NCBI GenBank assembly: GCA_035542575.1
Contig: DATKLE010000099.1
Location: 1 to 42,766 of the forward strand
From: JAIQET01 sp035542575
GTDB lineage: Bacteria > Acidobacteriota > Terriglobia > Terriglobales > Acidobacteriaceae
DNA length: 42,766 nt
Reading direction: 5' to 3'
The position numbers and the translations under genes were made by a program. The notes under the pieces were generated by a model. That model saw only the letters and a program-made list of their open reading frames with translations. It ran no database searches and was not told where the DNA came from. The number at the start of each line of letters is the position of its first letter. The stretch's first letter is position 1. Shown piece after piece: positions 16,247-24,364 of this stretch.

Positions 16247-16870
16247 CTACGACGCGGCGATAGCTCGTAGTCTGCCCCGCACAAACTCCACCATCTCCGC
16301 CGTTACATACTCCGGCGGGCGGATGTAAAAGACCGGCCGTCCCGCCAGCGGCTTGAGCGAAATTCCCTGCCAGGCAGCTTTGCTCGCGCCTTCCTTGGGC
16401 CCCTGCAGAATCACCCCATCCGCCCGATCCAGAAACTCCTTCGCCGACTTCTTGAAGTCTGCCGTAGCCGGATCGAGCACCGTCAGATAAATGTCCGGGC
16501 GCAGGAACTTTAAAATGCTGTTCGATTCCAAAATCACATTCTCCGCCTCGGCCAGCCGCTGGCGAATCGTGGGCATCGCCTCTGCCAGGCGGCCTTGCTC
16601 CGTGCGCACCCACCACGCACGTGCCGCACCGGCTGCGAGAAAGCGCGAGCTATCCGAATCCCCTGTCCAGTTCTTTTCTTCCGTCACCGCCCAGGTGTGA
16701 TCGTTGGTTGCGCAGTCACACGGCTGGCCATCGGCCGAGCAGATTCCGTGGCCGTACTGCGTGATCTTCAGCGCGGTCCAGTTGTATTCCCGCAGGGCGG
16801 CAATCAAACCGGCGACCACGCTGGTCTTGCCCACGCTCCGGGAATGTCCGCCCACGACGACGATCGCCAT
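16247..16870 (-). CDS. P-loop NTPase of MobB/BioD-like fold, next to lpxD
   Basis: A 207-aa cytoplasmic protein starting MAIVVVGGHSRSVGKTS. The P-loop has the slightly long spacing of dethiobiotin-synthetase/MobB-like proteins rather than the standard GxxxxGKT. A following segment H41-G-I-C44-S-A-D-G-Q-P-C51-D-C53 has a cysteine cluster that could bind metal. VILESNSIL and PDIYLTVLDPATADFKKSA fit a SIMIBI-class nucleotide-binding core. It is probably co-translated with lpxD: the lpxD stop TAG is directly followed by this ATG. A MobB role is unlikely to be assured, because no molybdopterin genes are nearby. Confidence 0.75.
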   Translation of the reverse strand: MAIVVVGGHSRSVGKTSVVAGLIAALREYNWTALKITQYGHGICSADGQPCDCATNDHTWAVTEEKNWTGDSDSSRFLAAGAARAWWVRTEQGRLAEAMPTIRQRLAEAENVILESNSILKFLRPDIYLTVLDPATADFKKSAKEFLDRADGVILQGPKEGASKAAWQGISLKPLAGRPVFYIRPPEYVTAEMVEFVRGRLRAIAAS

Positions 16871-17875
16871 CTATTCCTTCTTGGCTTCCCTTTTGGCCAG
16901 ACGAGCCAGCACCGCCAACTCCTTCAGATACTCGCCTATCGGGCGCGCCGGAGTCCCCCAGAACACTATGCCCTTGCCGCGGATGACCTTCTTGCTGGGA
17001 ATGCCGCTTTGCGCCCCCAGAATGGCGCCATCTTCGATGCGCACGTGGTCGGCGATACCCACCTGCCCGCCGATGATCACATTCTTCTCCACCACCGCGC
17101 TGCCGGAGAGCCCGGTCTGCGCAGCGATCACCACGTCTTCGCCGATCTGCACGTTATGGCCCACGTGCACCAGGTTGTCAATCTTCGTTCCCCGGGCGAT
17201 GCGGGTCACATCCAGCGCGCCCCGATCTACGGTGGCGTTGGCCCCGATCTCCACATCATCCTCGATTTCCAGCCGCCCCACTTGCGGGAACTTCTCATAG
17301 CGGCCAGTCGCCTGATCGCGCACGTAGCCGAAACCGTCGCTGCCCAGCACCGCGCCGGCATGAACAATCACACGATCGCCCAGCCGCGCGCCCGCATAGA
17401 CGGTCACGTTGGGATACAGCTCGCAATCGCTCCCAATCTTTACCCGCGCCCCAATCACGCAGCCTGGGCCGACGTGCGTCCGGTCGCCAATCTCCGCGCC
17501 TTCACCGACCACAACTCGTTCTCCGACCGAGACCCCCTTCCCCAGCCGCGCCGAGGGATGCACGATCGCTGTCGGGTGGATGCCCTCAACGCTCTTCACC
17601 GTCTCCGCAAACAGCTGCGCCGCCCGCGCAAACGCCAACCGCGGCTGCGCACACACCAGCAACGGTTTCGTAGCCCTTCCCGCCGCGAACTCTCCCGCAA
17701 TCACCGCTCCCGCTCTGGAACGCAGGGCCGCGTCGAGATTCTTCTCGTCCTCGACGAACACCAGGTCTCCGGCTGTGGCGAATTGAACGCTGGCGATTCC
17801 GCTGACCTCGACATTGCCGTCCCCCACCACGGCGCCCTGCACCAGCCTGGCTATCTCTTTTAGTGAGCGTTTCAT
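16871..17875 (-). CDS. lpxD: UDP-3-O-acylglucosamine N-acyltransferase
   Basis: A 334-aa lipid A enzyme that transfers the second acyl chain to UDP-3-O-acylglucosamine from acyl-ACP in the cytoplasm. ATG at 17875 (MKRSLKEIARLVQG) is preferred because AAAGGTG lies just upstream; starting at 17914 would add a stretch without family similarity. Residues 1-100 form the N-terminal LpxD uridine-binding domain. Residues 105-310 are a left-handed beta helix with hexapeptide repeats (IGDRTHVGPGCVIGARVKIG). The catalytic His lies in LVHVGHNVQIG. The C-terminus is helical. With the acyltransferase at 18094 it indicates an LPS-bearing organism. Confidence 0.96.
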   Translation of the reverse strand: MKRSLKEIARLVQGAVVGDGNVEVSGIASVQFATAGDLVFVEDEKNLDAALRSRAGAVIAGEFAAGRATKPLLVCAQPRLAFARAAQLFAETVKSVEGIHPTAIVHPSARLGKGVSVGERVVVGEGAEIGDRTHVGPGCVIGARVKIGSDCELYPNVTVYAGARLGDRVIVHAGAVLGSDGFGYVRDQATGRYEKFPQVGRLEIEDDVEIGANATVDRGALDVTRIARGTKIDNLVHVGHNVQIGEDVVIAAQTGLSGSAVVEKNVIIGGQVGIADHVRIEDGAILGAQSGIPSKKVIRGKGIVFWGTPARPIGEYLKELAVLARLAKREAKKE

Positions 17876-17931
17876 GGCACCTTTGTATACGTTCACGCAA
17901 GGAAAGAAAAGCACGGGGCCAGAGTGTTGTG

Positions 17932-18075
17932 ATGGAACGGAAGATCTTCTGGATTGTCTTTATCGTGTTGGGCCTGGTGGCAGATTTCGTGCTCCCCATC
18001 TGGTGGGCGCTGGTTGCCACCATTCCGATCGCCTTCGTCAGCTGGTGGGTCGCCTACCGCAGCGACTGGTTTTGA
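17932..18075 (+). CDS. 47-aa membrane peptide
   Basis: ATG at 17932 starts a 47-codon frame, MERKIFWIVFIVLGLVADFVL, to TGA at 18073-18075. It is almost entirely hydrophobic (two short segments split around LPIWWALVATIP) with a positive first few residues, giving a small double-pass inner-membrane peptide. It diverges from lpxD and converges on the LpxL-like gene 18 bases away. The pattern is protein-like and no other function for this interval was seen. Role unknown. Confidence 0.6.
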   Translation: MERKIFWIVFIVLGLVADFVLPIWWALVATIPIAFVSWWVAYRSDWF

Positions 18076-18093
18076 ACGCTGGGAGCTGGTCAC

Positions 18094-18993
18094 TCAGTAC
18101 AGCCCCGGCTCGCCTTCTGGCCTTGTCTTCCACCGCCGGTGCACCCATAGCCACTGGTCAGGATAGCGCCGGACATAGTCCTCAATGATTCTGGTAAACA
18201 TCGCCGTGTTCGCCACCACATCCTCTTCGGTGTTGGCCGTCCTCAACAGTTTGACGGCCGGATCAAAGCGCAGCCGGTATTTGCGCAGCACAGGGTCCCA
18301 GATGGTGAACGTGGGCACGACGGCGGCCTCGGTGCGCAGCGCGATCCTGGCCAGGCCGCTCGCGGTGCATGCGGGAATGCCAAAGAAATCCACGAATACC
18401 CCCTGCGGCGGCGTCATGTTGGTGTCCATGAGGATCCCCACCACTTCACCCGCCTTCATGGCTGACAGCAACCCACGGACAAAGTTGTCCTTGTCCACCG
18501 TAGAGTTGCCGTGCATCGTGCGGTAGTGGCGCATGAGCCGGTCGAGATATGGATTGTCCAGGGCCCGCATCACGATGTGCAACGGATGCCCATGCAGCGA
18601 GTGCACAAACGAAGACAGTTCCCAGCCGCCAAAGTGCGCCGTCAGGAAAAGCACGCCTTTACCACCGGCGAAGGCCCGTTCAAAGTTCTCGAAGCCGTCG
18701 TACACCACGACCCTGCCCACGTTCTCGCGGGTGTACTTGGGAAACAGGCATACCTCGGCCAACTGACGCCCCAGCGAGGTAAACACGCCGCGCAGGATTC
18801 GCCGGTGTTCGCGCCGGGACTTCTGGGGCAACGCCATGCCCAGGTTGCGCATGCCGACGCGGCGCAGGCGCGCATGCAGGAGGTAGACGATCCAGGCCAG
18901 GGAAATGCCTGCGGCCCGGGCCAGCGGCCGCGGCAGCGCGCCCACCACTTTGATGATCAGCCAGACCGGCGCATACTCGAGTCGCTGGCGCAT
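18094..18993 (-). CDS. LpxL/HtrB-family lipid A late acyltransferase
   Basis: A 299-aa inner-membrane-associated acyltransferase. An N-terminal hydrophobic helix (PLARAAGISLAWIVYLLHARLRRVGMRNL) is followed by the catalytic H-x4-E motif HFGGWE near residues 119-124 within FLTAHFGGWELSS. Family-type blocks DNPYLDRLMRHYRTMHGN, LLMDTNMTP-like GILMDTNMTPPQGVFVDFFG and the terminal DQWLWVHRRWKTRPEGE are all present. It adds a secondary acyl chain to Kdo-lipid A (or a similar lipid). It neighbours lpxD, but a small divergent gene lies between, so they are not one operon. Confidence 0.93.
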   Translation of the reverse strand: MRQRLEYAPVWLIIKVVGALPRPLARAAGISLAWIVYLLHARLRRVGMRNLGMALPQKSRREHRRILRGVFTSLGRQLAEVCLFPKYTRENVGRVVVYDGFENFERAFAGGKGVLFLTAHFGGWELSSFVHSLHGHPLHIVMRALDNPYLDRLMRHYRTMHGNSTVDKDNFVRGLLSAMKAGEVVGILMDTNMTPPQGVFVDFFGIPACTASGLARIALRTEAAVVPTFTIWDPVLRKYRLRFDPAVKLLRTANTEEDVVANTAMFTRIIEDYVRRYPDQWLWVHRRWKTRPEGEPGLY

Positions 18994-19018
18994 AGACGAA
19001 GTTGCGAGGGTAGCATCT

Positions 19019-19178
19019 CAGGCCTTACGCGGAGAAGCCGGGCCCATCAAAAGCTGCCGCCTGAAGGCGCGAATCCCCCGTGCGCTTCAGGACACGCCTG
19101 AAGGCTTGCCCCGATGCGAGCCCCTGTAGGAGTGTGCGATGACGGCATCGGCGCTGCCCATTGCCTCATGCCACCCGA
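19019..19178. other. 160-bp gap with CGCCTGAAGGC repeats
   Basis: This interval contains GCCTGAAGGC-type words twice (near 19059 and 19096) and a reverse-oriented CTTCAGG word between them, i.e. small palindromic repeats. No gene or promoter was recognised. It separates the LpxL-like gene from the SYLF gene. Confidence 0.4.
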
Positions 19179-19868
<690 letters not shown>

Positions 19869-20229
19869 TTCTCCTCTGCTTTCCTGAAAATCAGATCATG
19901 CCCTGGAATTTGAATGCTCCTGATTCTAAAGGATTCTCCTGAGGAAAAAAGAGTTGTTCGCCGGCGGTCGTTCTTGAGGGTTCACAACCCGGGCTTGTAG
20001 AGGACAAAAATTCGGGGTTGGCGGCAGCGACCCTAAAGTCTCCACTCCCAACCCCGTCTCCCAGGTTCTGTGGTAGGTGAGCGCAGTATGCGGTAGGGGT
20101 GGGAAAGGGACAAGATTACCCAGGTCATTGTACTAAGGTAACTAGACGGCTCTTGCGGGAGGCCCCGGCTCCAGCCATGTCGTTTTCGACGGCCCCCAAA
20201 TGCTGGGCGTTGGCCCTTGAGGATGCCGC
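19869..20229. other. 361-bp gap with a long-stem hairpin
   Basis: No gene was found here. The interval lies downstream of the LuxR-type regulator and upstream of the SYLF gene, both on the minus strand, so it should hold the SYLF promoter, which I cannot place with certainty. The main visible structure is the hairpin at 20013-20056. Confidence 0.5.
20013..20056 (-). terminator. Long-loop hairpin followed by T-rich tract (terminator or small RNA end)
   Basis: CGGGGTTGG (20013-20021) pairs perfectly with CCAACCCCG (20048-20056), nine base pairs with a 26-base loop. On the minus strand the stem is followed by AATTTTTG, the layout of an intrinsic terminator. The preceding minus-strand gene stops 170 bases earlier, and the loop is unusually long, so it may instead be the end of an unannotated RNA or a conserved repeat. 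Confidence 0.5.
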
Positions 20230-20892
20230 CTACTTCGCCGTGACCAGCGAGTGAGTGATGGCGTGCACCGAGAGGGCGATGCGGTTCTGCACTCCCACCT
20301 TGCGCATCAACTTGGCCACGTGCGCTTTCACCGTGCGCTCTTCGATGCCGAGGGCAGCGCCAATTTCCTTGTTGGAGCGCCCGGCCACCAGCATCTCCAG
20401 CACTTCCTTCTCGCGATCGGTAAAGGTCACGCGGCCGGCGGGGAAGATGCGGCCCGGCGCGGAGCTCACCCGCTCGATGAACATGGAAAGCACCCGGCGC
20501 GGGGCCCAGACCGAACCCTGGTTTACCACCCGGATGGCCTGCACAAACTCGGCCGGTGAGGCGGCCTCGTCTACATAACCTTTGGCGCCCGAAGCAATGG
20601 CTTTCAAAATGGTTTCTTCGTCCATGCCCGAACCGGTCACGATGATGCGGAGATCGGGCCGGGTCGCCTTCAGACTGGCCATCACATCGAACAGGTTCTG
20701 GCCGCTGCGGTTGCCCAACAGGATCAGATCAATGCCCTGTTGCACGCCGATATCGGGTAGTGAGGCGGAGATCAGTTCGAAATCGGATTCCGAGTCGAAC
20801 AACGCTCGAAATCCCACGAAGCGCAGGGGATCGCTTTCCACCACTGCTATGCGGATGACTGGCTTTCTTGCCGGTGCAGTTCCTGATTTCAT
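20230..20892 (-). CDS. LuxR/NarL-type response regulator with degenerate receiver
   Basis: A 220-aa DNA-binding regulator. Residues 10-128 form a CheY-like receiver, but the site that normally holds the phosphorylatable Asp is Gly60 in IDLILLGN, and the conserved switch Lys is lost in GAKGYVDEAA, although acidic residues E19 and D21 remain. The output domain, residues 150-210, is a standard LuxR helix-turn-helix (TDREKEVLEMLVAGRSNKEIGAALGIEERTVKAHVAKLMRKV). Ordinary phosphorelay control is therefore unlikely. No histidine kinase is adjacent, so it is an orphan. It diverges from the secreted pilin-like gene across a region with a perfect palindrome at 20969-20980. Confidence 0.93.
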   Translation of the reverse strand: MKSGTAPARKPVIRIAVVESDPLRFVGFRALFDSESDFELISASLPDIGVQQGIDLILLGNRSGQNLFDVMASLKATRPDLRIIVTGSGMDEETILKAIASGAKGYVDEAASPAEFVQAIRVVNQGSVWAPRRVLSMFIERVSSAPGRIFPAGRVTFTDREKEVLEMLVAGRSNKEIGAALGIEERTVKAHVAKLMRKVGVQNRIALSVHAITHSLVTAK

Positions 20893-20968
20893 AGCTTTCC
20901 TATGGGTGAACCTGCGGCTAGCATAGCTGCAATCCCTGAGGTTGCAAAGAGTTGGTAACGAATGGGAA

Positions 20969-20980
20969 TTACCGCGGTAA
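20969..20980. promoter_or_regulatory. Perfect 12-bp palindrome TTACCGCGGTAA between divergent genes
   Basis: The palindrome lies 37 bases before the start of the secreted gene at 21018 and 76 bases before the LuxR-type regulator. A dyad at this position is a candidate operator. Its regulator is unknown; the adjacent orphan regulator is an obvious suspect. Confidence 0.5.
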
Positions 20981-21017
20981 CATGGGAAGCATCTAACGTC
21001 AAGGGGACAGCAAACTC

Positions 21018-21446
21018 ATGAAAATACACACAAGCTTAGTCATCCCAGTGGTGGCGTTCCTGCTCGCGGGCGCATGCCTTGTCCCCGCCCAAACGGCTTA
21101 CCAGCCAAAGTTTCCCGGAGACCCGGCCCGCTCCGAGTCCGAAGCCGCTGCCCTGGGCTACATGCGCACCGTGCTGCGGGCCCAGCGCGAGTACAAGAAA
21201 AAGCACGATCACTACGCCCCTACCCTGGCCGACCTGGTCCACACCGGTTCCTTCACCCGCAGGATGGTGAATACCGAGCGCGGCGAATACACCGTCGGTT
21301 TCCGCTCCCACAAGGACGGTTTTGATCTCACCTTGACGCCCAAGCAGCTCGACGCCGAGCATCGCTCTTTCTATGCCGACGAGGATGGGATAATCCACGC
21401 CGACGAGGAGAAAGCCGCAACCCAGACTTCGCCCGTGGTGAAGTGA
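21018..21446 (+). CDS. Secreted pilin-like small protein
   Basis: A 142-aa protein with a signal peptide (MKIHTSLVIPVVAFLLAGACLVPAQTA) and a well-placed AAGGGGA ribosome binding site. The mature part, from ESEAAALGYMRTVLRAQREYKKKHDHYAPTLADLVHTG onward, resembles the early helix and following loop of type IV pilin-like secreted proteins (an amphipathic helix, then YAPTLADL). The mature N-terminus lacks a pilin-type hydrophobic helix, so this is not a classical pilin but a soluble relative. The end is Asp/Glu-rich. Function unknown; it diverges from an orphan regulator. Confidence 0.8.
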   Translation: MKIHTSLVIPVVAFLLAGACLVPAQTAYQPKFPGDPARSESEAAALGYMRTVLRAQREYKKKHDHYAPTLADLVHTGSFTRRMVNTERGEYTVGFRSHKDGFDLTLTPKQLDAEHRSFYADEDGIIHADEEKAATQTSPVVK

Positions 21447-21490
21447 CCTGATCTATCCCGTGGACGGCGTCCTCGCCCGTCCCCTCGTGC

Positions 21491-22210
21491 CTAGTGTCCC
21501 GGGTTGATCTCGGCCGCCCTCCCATCGTGGTATGTGATACTGAGCGGCTTTCCTCCATTGGGATAATTCACCGTTTTCACGGCCGGATCGCTCGACCTAT
21601 CCGGAATCCCCATGCCAATGGCAAAGTCCGCCTGCAGTTCGTTCATCCCCGGCTTCACTTCGTGTTTCCCGATCGCCTCCCACACATCCGCCGGCCAATG
21701 CTTGTAGAGGTCGTGCGGGTCCTGGATGTAGAGCATTTCGTCGGAGTAAATCCGGTAATCCGTCCCTTGCGCCGAGCCGATCGGGAAGGCATAGGTATTC
21801 CCGTCTTTGACGAAAACGGCCATGACCTGGCGCAGCCCTGGAGCGCCCGGCGCCACGTCGGTGATCACATCCTTGATCTCCAGTTTCTCGATCGGCAGGA
21901 GCAGCCCGGCCTCGTGGGCAAAGTCAACGTGATGGCGCGCCGGGTCGTAACGATAATAGGTGTAGCGGTAGCCCTCCTTCACCCACACCGGCTGCTGCGT
22001 CAGTTGCCGCGCCGATTTCAGGTCATAGGGGTAGAGCTTTTTGGGAATAACGTAATAGTCCGGGTTGAGGGGTGGCGGCTGGTTCTTGACCTGTTCGATT
22101 TTGCTGACGCGGCGCTCGTAAACGATGTATGCCGCCCGCACGCCGGCAATCCCAATGGCCAGCGCCAGCACGAATTGAATCTTCTGCTTTACTCCGGGGT
22201 TGATCTGCAT
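21491..22210 (-). CDS. Membrane-anchored conserved hypothetical protein
   Basis: A 239-aa protein with an N-terminal membrane helix (KIQFVLALAIGIAGVRAAYIVYE, residues 10-32) followed by an extracytoplasmic domain. The domain starts with a Pro-rich linker (QPPPLNPDYYVIPKKLYPYDL) and includes GYRYTYYRYDPARHHVDF, APGLRQVMAVFVKDGNTYAFPIG and PDRSSDPAVKTVNYPNGGKPLSITYHDG. Many aromatic residues suggest a beta-rich fold. I do not recognise a family. It converges with the secreted pilin-like gene and diverges from the SufT-like gene. Confidence 0.75.
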   Translation of the reverse strand: MQINPGVKQKIQFVLALAIGIAGVRAAYIVYERRVSKIEQVKNQPPPLNPDYYVIPKKLYPYDLKSARQLTQQPVWVKEGYRYTYYRYDPARHHVDFAHEAGLLLPIEKLEIKDVITDVAPGAPGLRQVMAVFVKDGNTYAFPIGSAQGTDYRIYSDEMLYIQDPHDLYKHWPADVWEAIGKHEVKPGMNELQADFAIGMGIPDRSSDPAVKTVNYPNGGKPLSITYHDGRAAEINPGH

Positions 22211-22356
22211 CCGCCTAACCTTAGCAGAAGGCCGGCGCTTGGAACATTGCGTTCACGCCTGAGTTCCGTGCACCTTTCCTCCAGCCCGTGAGGTAGACTT
22301 AACAGTGGGATGAGGGGGCCGCTCGACCGACTGCACGGATCGGGAGGAAAAGAACC

Positions 22357-22677
22357 ATGCCAACCGTCACGGAGGAAGAAGTCCTAAGCGCCCTGAAGCA
22401 GTGTTATGACCCGGAGATCCCCGTGAACATCGTGGATCTGGGGTTGATCTACGGCGTCCACTTTCAAGCCGCAGCAGACGGCGACCAAGATGTCACCATT
22501 GAGATGACCTTGACTGCGCAGGGCTGCCCGGCGCACGTCATGATTGGAGAACAGGTCAAGGCGAGAGTCGAACAGCTGCCCGGCGTCCGTAATGCGACCG
22601 TCAACGTGGTCTGGAACCCACCCTGGACCCCCGAGCGCCTCAGCGCCGACGCCAGAAAACAGCTGGGTATCGAGTAA
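22357..22677 (+). CDS. DUF59/MIP18-family iron-sulfur assembly protein (SufT-like)
   Basis: A 106-aa protein consisting of one DUF59/MIP18 domain. It starts MPTVTEEEVLSALKQCYDPEIPVNIVDLGLIYGV, the hallmark opening, and contains the conserved Cys in TLTAQGCPAH plus a later NVVWNPPWTPERLS segment. Members act in Fe-S cluster delivery or maturation (SufT, PaaD, MIP18). GGGAGGA lies seven bases upstream of the ATG. No other suf genes are nearby, so it is a stand-alone copy. Confidence 0.93.
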   Translation: MPTVTEEEVLSALKQCYDPEIPVNIVDLGLIYGVHFQAAADGDQDVTIEMTLTAQGCPAHVMIGEQVKARVEQLPGVRNATVNVVWNPPWTPERLSADARKQLGIE

Positions 22678-22738
22678 CCGCGCGCGTGGCGCGGCCACCC
22701 CTACCCGCGATCTCTTGCTTGTCAGTCTGCGCCGTGCA

Positions 22739-23020
22739 TTACCAGGAGCCCATTTCGTCCAGCGCCGCGCGTCCACGCTCCTGCGCGAATTTCGCCAGAC
22801 GCTCCCCCGCGCGTGACGCGACTTCCACAAATCGGGTGCCGCGCTCCACGTAGTCCGGCAAGCTCTCCCGGAACCGGGCAAACTCCTCCGGATACTCCGA
22901 TGCCAGCGTGGCCAACCCCACACCAGCGAGAATGATGCCCGCAGGCCACTTGCGCTTCAGCAACAGCACCGCACTCGCTCCCAGCGAAACCCCCAGCACC
23001 GCCCGCTTCCAGTTTTCCAT
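22739..23020 (-). CDS. Small membrane-associated hypothetical protein
   Basis: A 93-aa protein with a predicted hydrophobic N-terminal hairpin (VLGVSLGASAVLLL then WPAGIILAGVGLATLA) and a charged helical tail rich in Arg and Glu. It ends EMGSW. Two short membrane segments suggest an inner-membrane anchor. It resembles small DUF-type proteins but I cannot name a family. It is divergent from the P1 peptidase gene at 23104. Confidence 0.65.
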   Translation of the reverse strand: MENWKRAVLGVSLGASAVLLLKRKWPAGIILAGVGLATLASEYPEEFARFRESLPDYVERGTRFVEVASRAGERLAKFAQERGRAALDEMGSW

Positions 23021-23103
23021 TCCCAGTCTCCGCTCGGAGGAATTATAAAAGAGGGCTCAAGCCCGCGGGTTGATGCCCCGCGGATTCACCTCGGAGGCTG
23101 CTG

Positions 23104-24261
23104 ATGCTGAAATCCCGCTGCACCGCGTTGATCTCTGCGGTGGTCCTTTGTTCGATTTTGTCTGTTGCCCAGACCAAGCCTCGCGCCCGCGACCTCGGCG
23201 TCCCGTTCGACGGTACCCCTGGTCCTTTCAACGCCATCACCGACGTCAAGGGCGTCGAGGTCGGCCACACCACCCTGATTTCAGGAGAAGGCCCGCTTAA
23301 GGTCGGGGTTGGACCGGTGCGCACCGGGGTCACCGCCATCCTGCCCCGCGGCAAGAACTCGAACGACGCCGTTTTCGCCGGATGGTTCACCCTCAACGGC
23401 AACGGCGAAATGACGGGCACCACTTGGGTGGACGAATCCGGCTTCCTGGATGGCCCGGTTATGATCACCAACACCCACAGCGTCGGCGTGGTGCGTGACG
23501 CGGTCATCGCCTGGAAGGTGAAGCACGGCGCACCCGATCCCGAAGGCTACTGGTGGTCGCTGCCGGTGGTGGCTGAAACCTGGGATGGCTACTTGAACGA
23601 CATCAACGGTTTTCACGTCAAGCCGGAGGATGCCATGCATGCGCTCGACAGTGCGCACGGCGGCCCCGTCGAAGAAGGCAATGTGGGTGGCGGCACTGGC
23701 ATGATCTGCAACGAATTCAAGGGTGGGATTGGCACTGCCTCCCGCGTGCTCGATTCCAAACAGGGTGGCTACACCCTTGGCGTGCTGGTGCAGTGTAATT
23801 ACGGACAGCGCAACCAGCTGCGCATTGCCGGGGTTCCGGTCGGCAAGGAGATCCCTGAGCACACAGTTTGGAACCAGGACGTTGGCTCTATCATCGTGGT
23901 CGTCGCCACCGACGCCCCGCTGATTCCCACACAGCTCAAGCGCGTTGCCAAGCACGTGGCTCTGGCATTGGGACGCGTCGGCAGCTATTCCTCCGATGGC
24001 TCAGGTGACATTTTCATTGCCTTTTCCACCGCCAACCCCGGGGCAGCCGTCTCCAAAGGCCCGCACCTTATCACCATGTTGCCGAACGACGATCTCGACC
24101 CGATCTTTCTGGCCACGGTGCAAGCCACCGAAGAGGCTGTGGTGAATGCCATGATCGCCGCCGAAACCATGACCGGAGTCAACAATCGCACGGTGATCGC
24201 GCTCCCCCACGATCGCCTGCGCGAGGTGCTGAGGAAATACAACCGGCTCAATGCGCCGTAG
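23104..24261 (+). CDS. Secreted P1-family peptidase (DmpA-type, autoprocessing)
   Basis: A 385-aa protein with a signal peptide ending near SVAQ (residues 1-23). The P1/DmpA signature blocks are present: GPFNAITDVKGVEVGHTTL, RTGVTAILPRG, NVGGGTGMICNEFKGGIGTASR, and SIIVVVATDAPLIPTQLKR. In this family, autocleavage between Gly and Ser makes the N-terminal nucleophile; here the bond would be Gly261-Ser262 (QDVGSIIV), giving alpha and beta chains. SSDGSGDIFIAFSTAN completes the beta domain. Members act as aminopeptidases, D-aminopeptidases or beta-peptidases; the substrate cannot be deduced. It is outside the cytoplasm. Confidence 0.94.
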   Translation: MLKSRCTALISAVVLCSILSVAQTKPRARDLGVPFDGTPGPFNAITDVKGVEVGHTTLISGEGPLKVGVGPVRTGVTAILPRGKNSNDAVFAGWFTLNGNGEMTGTTWVDESGFLDGPVMITNTHSVGVVRDAVIAWKVKHGAPDPEGYWWSLPVVAETWDGYLNDINGFHVKPEDAMHALDSAHGGPVEEGNVGGGTGMICNEFKGGIGTASRVLDSKQGGYTLGVLVQCNYGQRNQLRIAGVPVGKEIPEHTVWNQDVGSIIVVVATDAPLIPTQLKRVAKHVALALGRVGSYSSDGSGDIFIAFSTANPGAAVSKGPHLITMLPNDDLDPIFLATVQATEEAVVNAMIAAETMTGVNNRTVIALPHDRLREVLRKYNRLNAP

Positions 24262-24364
24262 CACTGCAGCCGGGCTGTTGAACTCGGCCTTTGGGGTCAG
24301 CGCCTCAACGCTAATGCCGAGGGATTTTGAATGAATGGAGGGCTATAGGCGCCGGAGGCGAACC

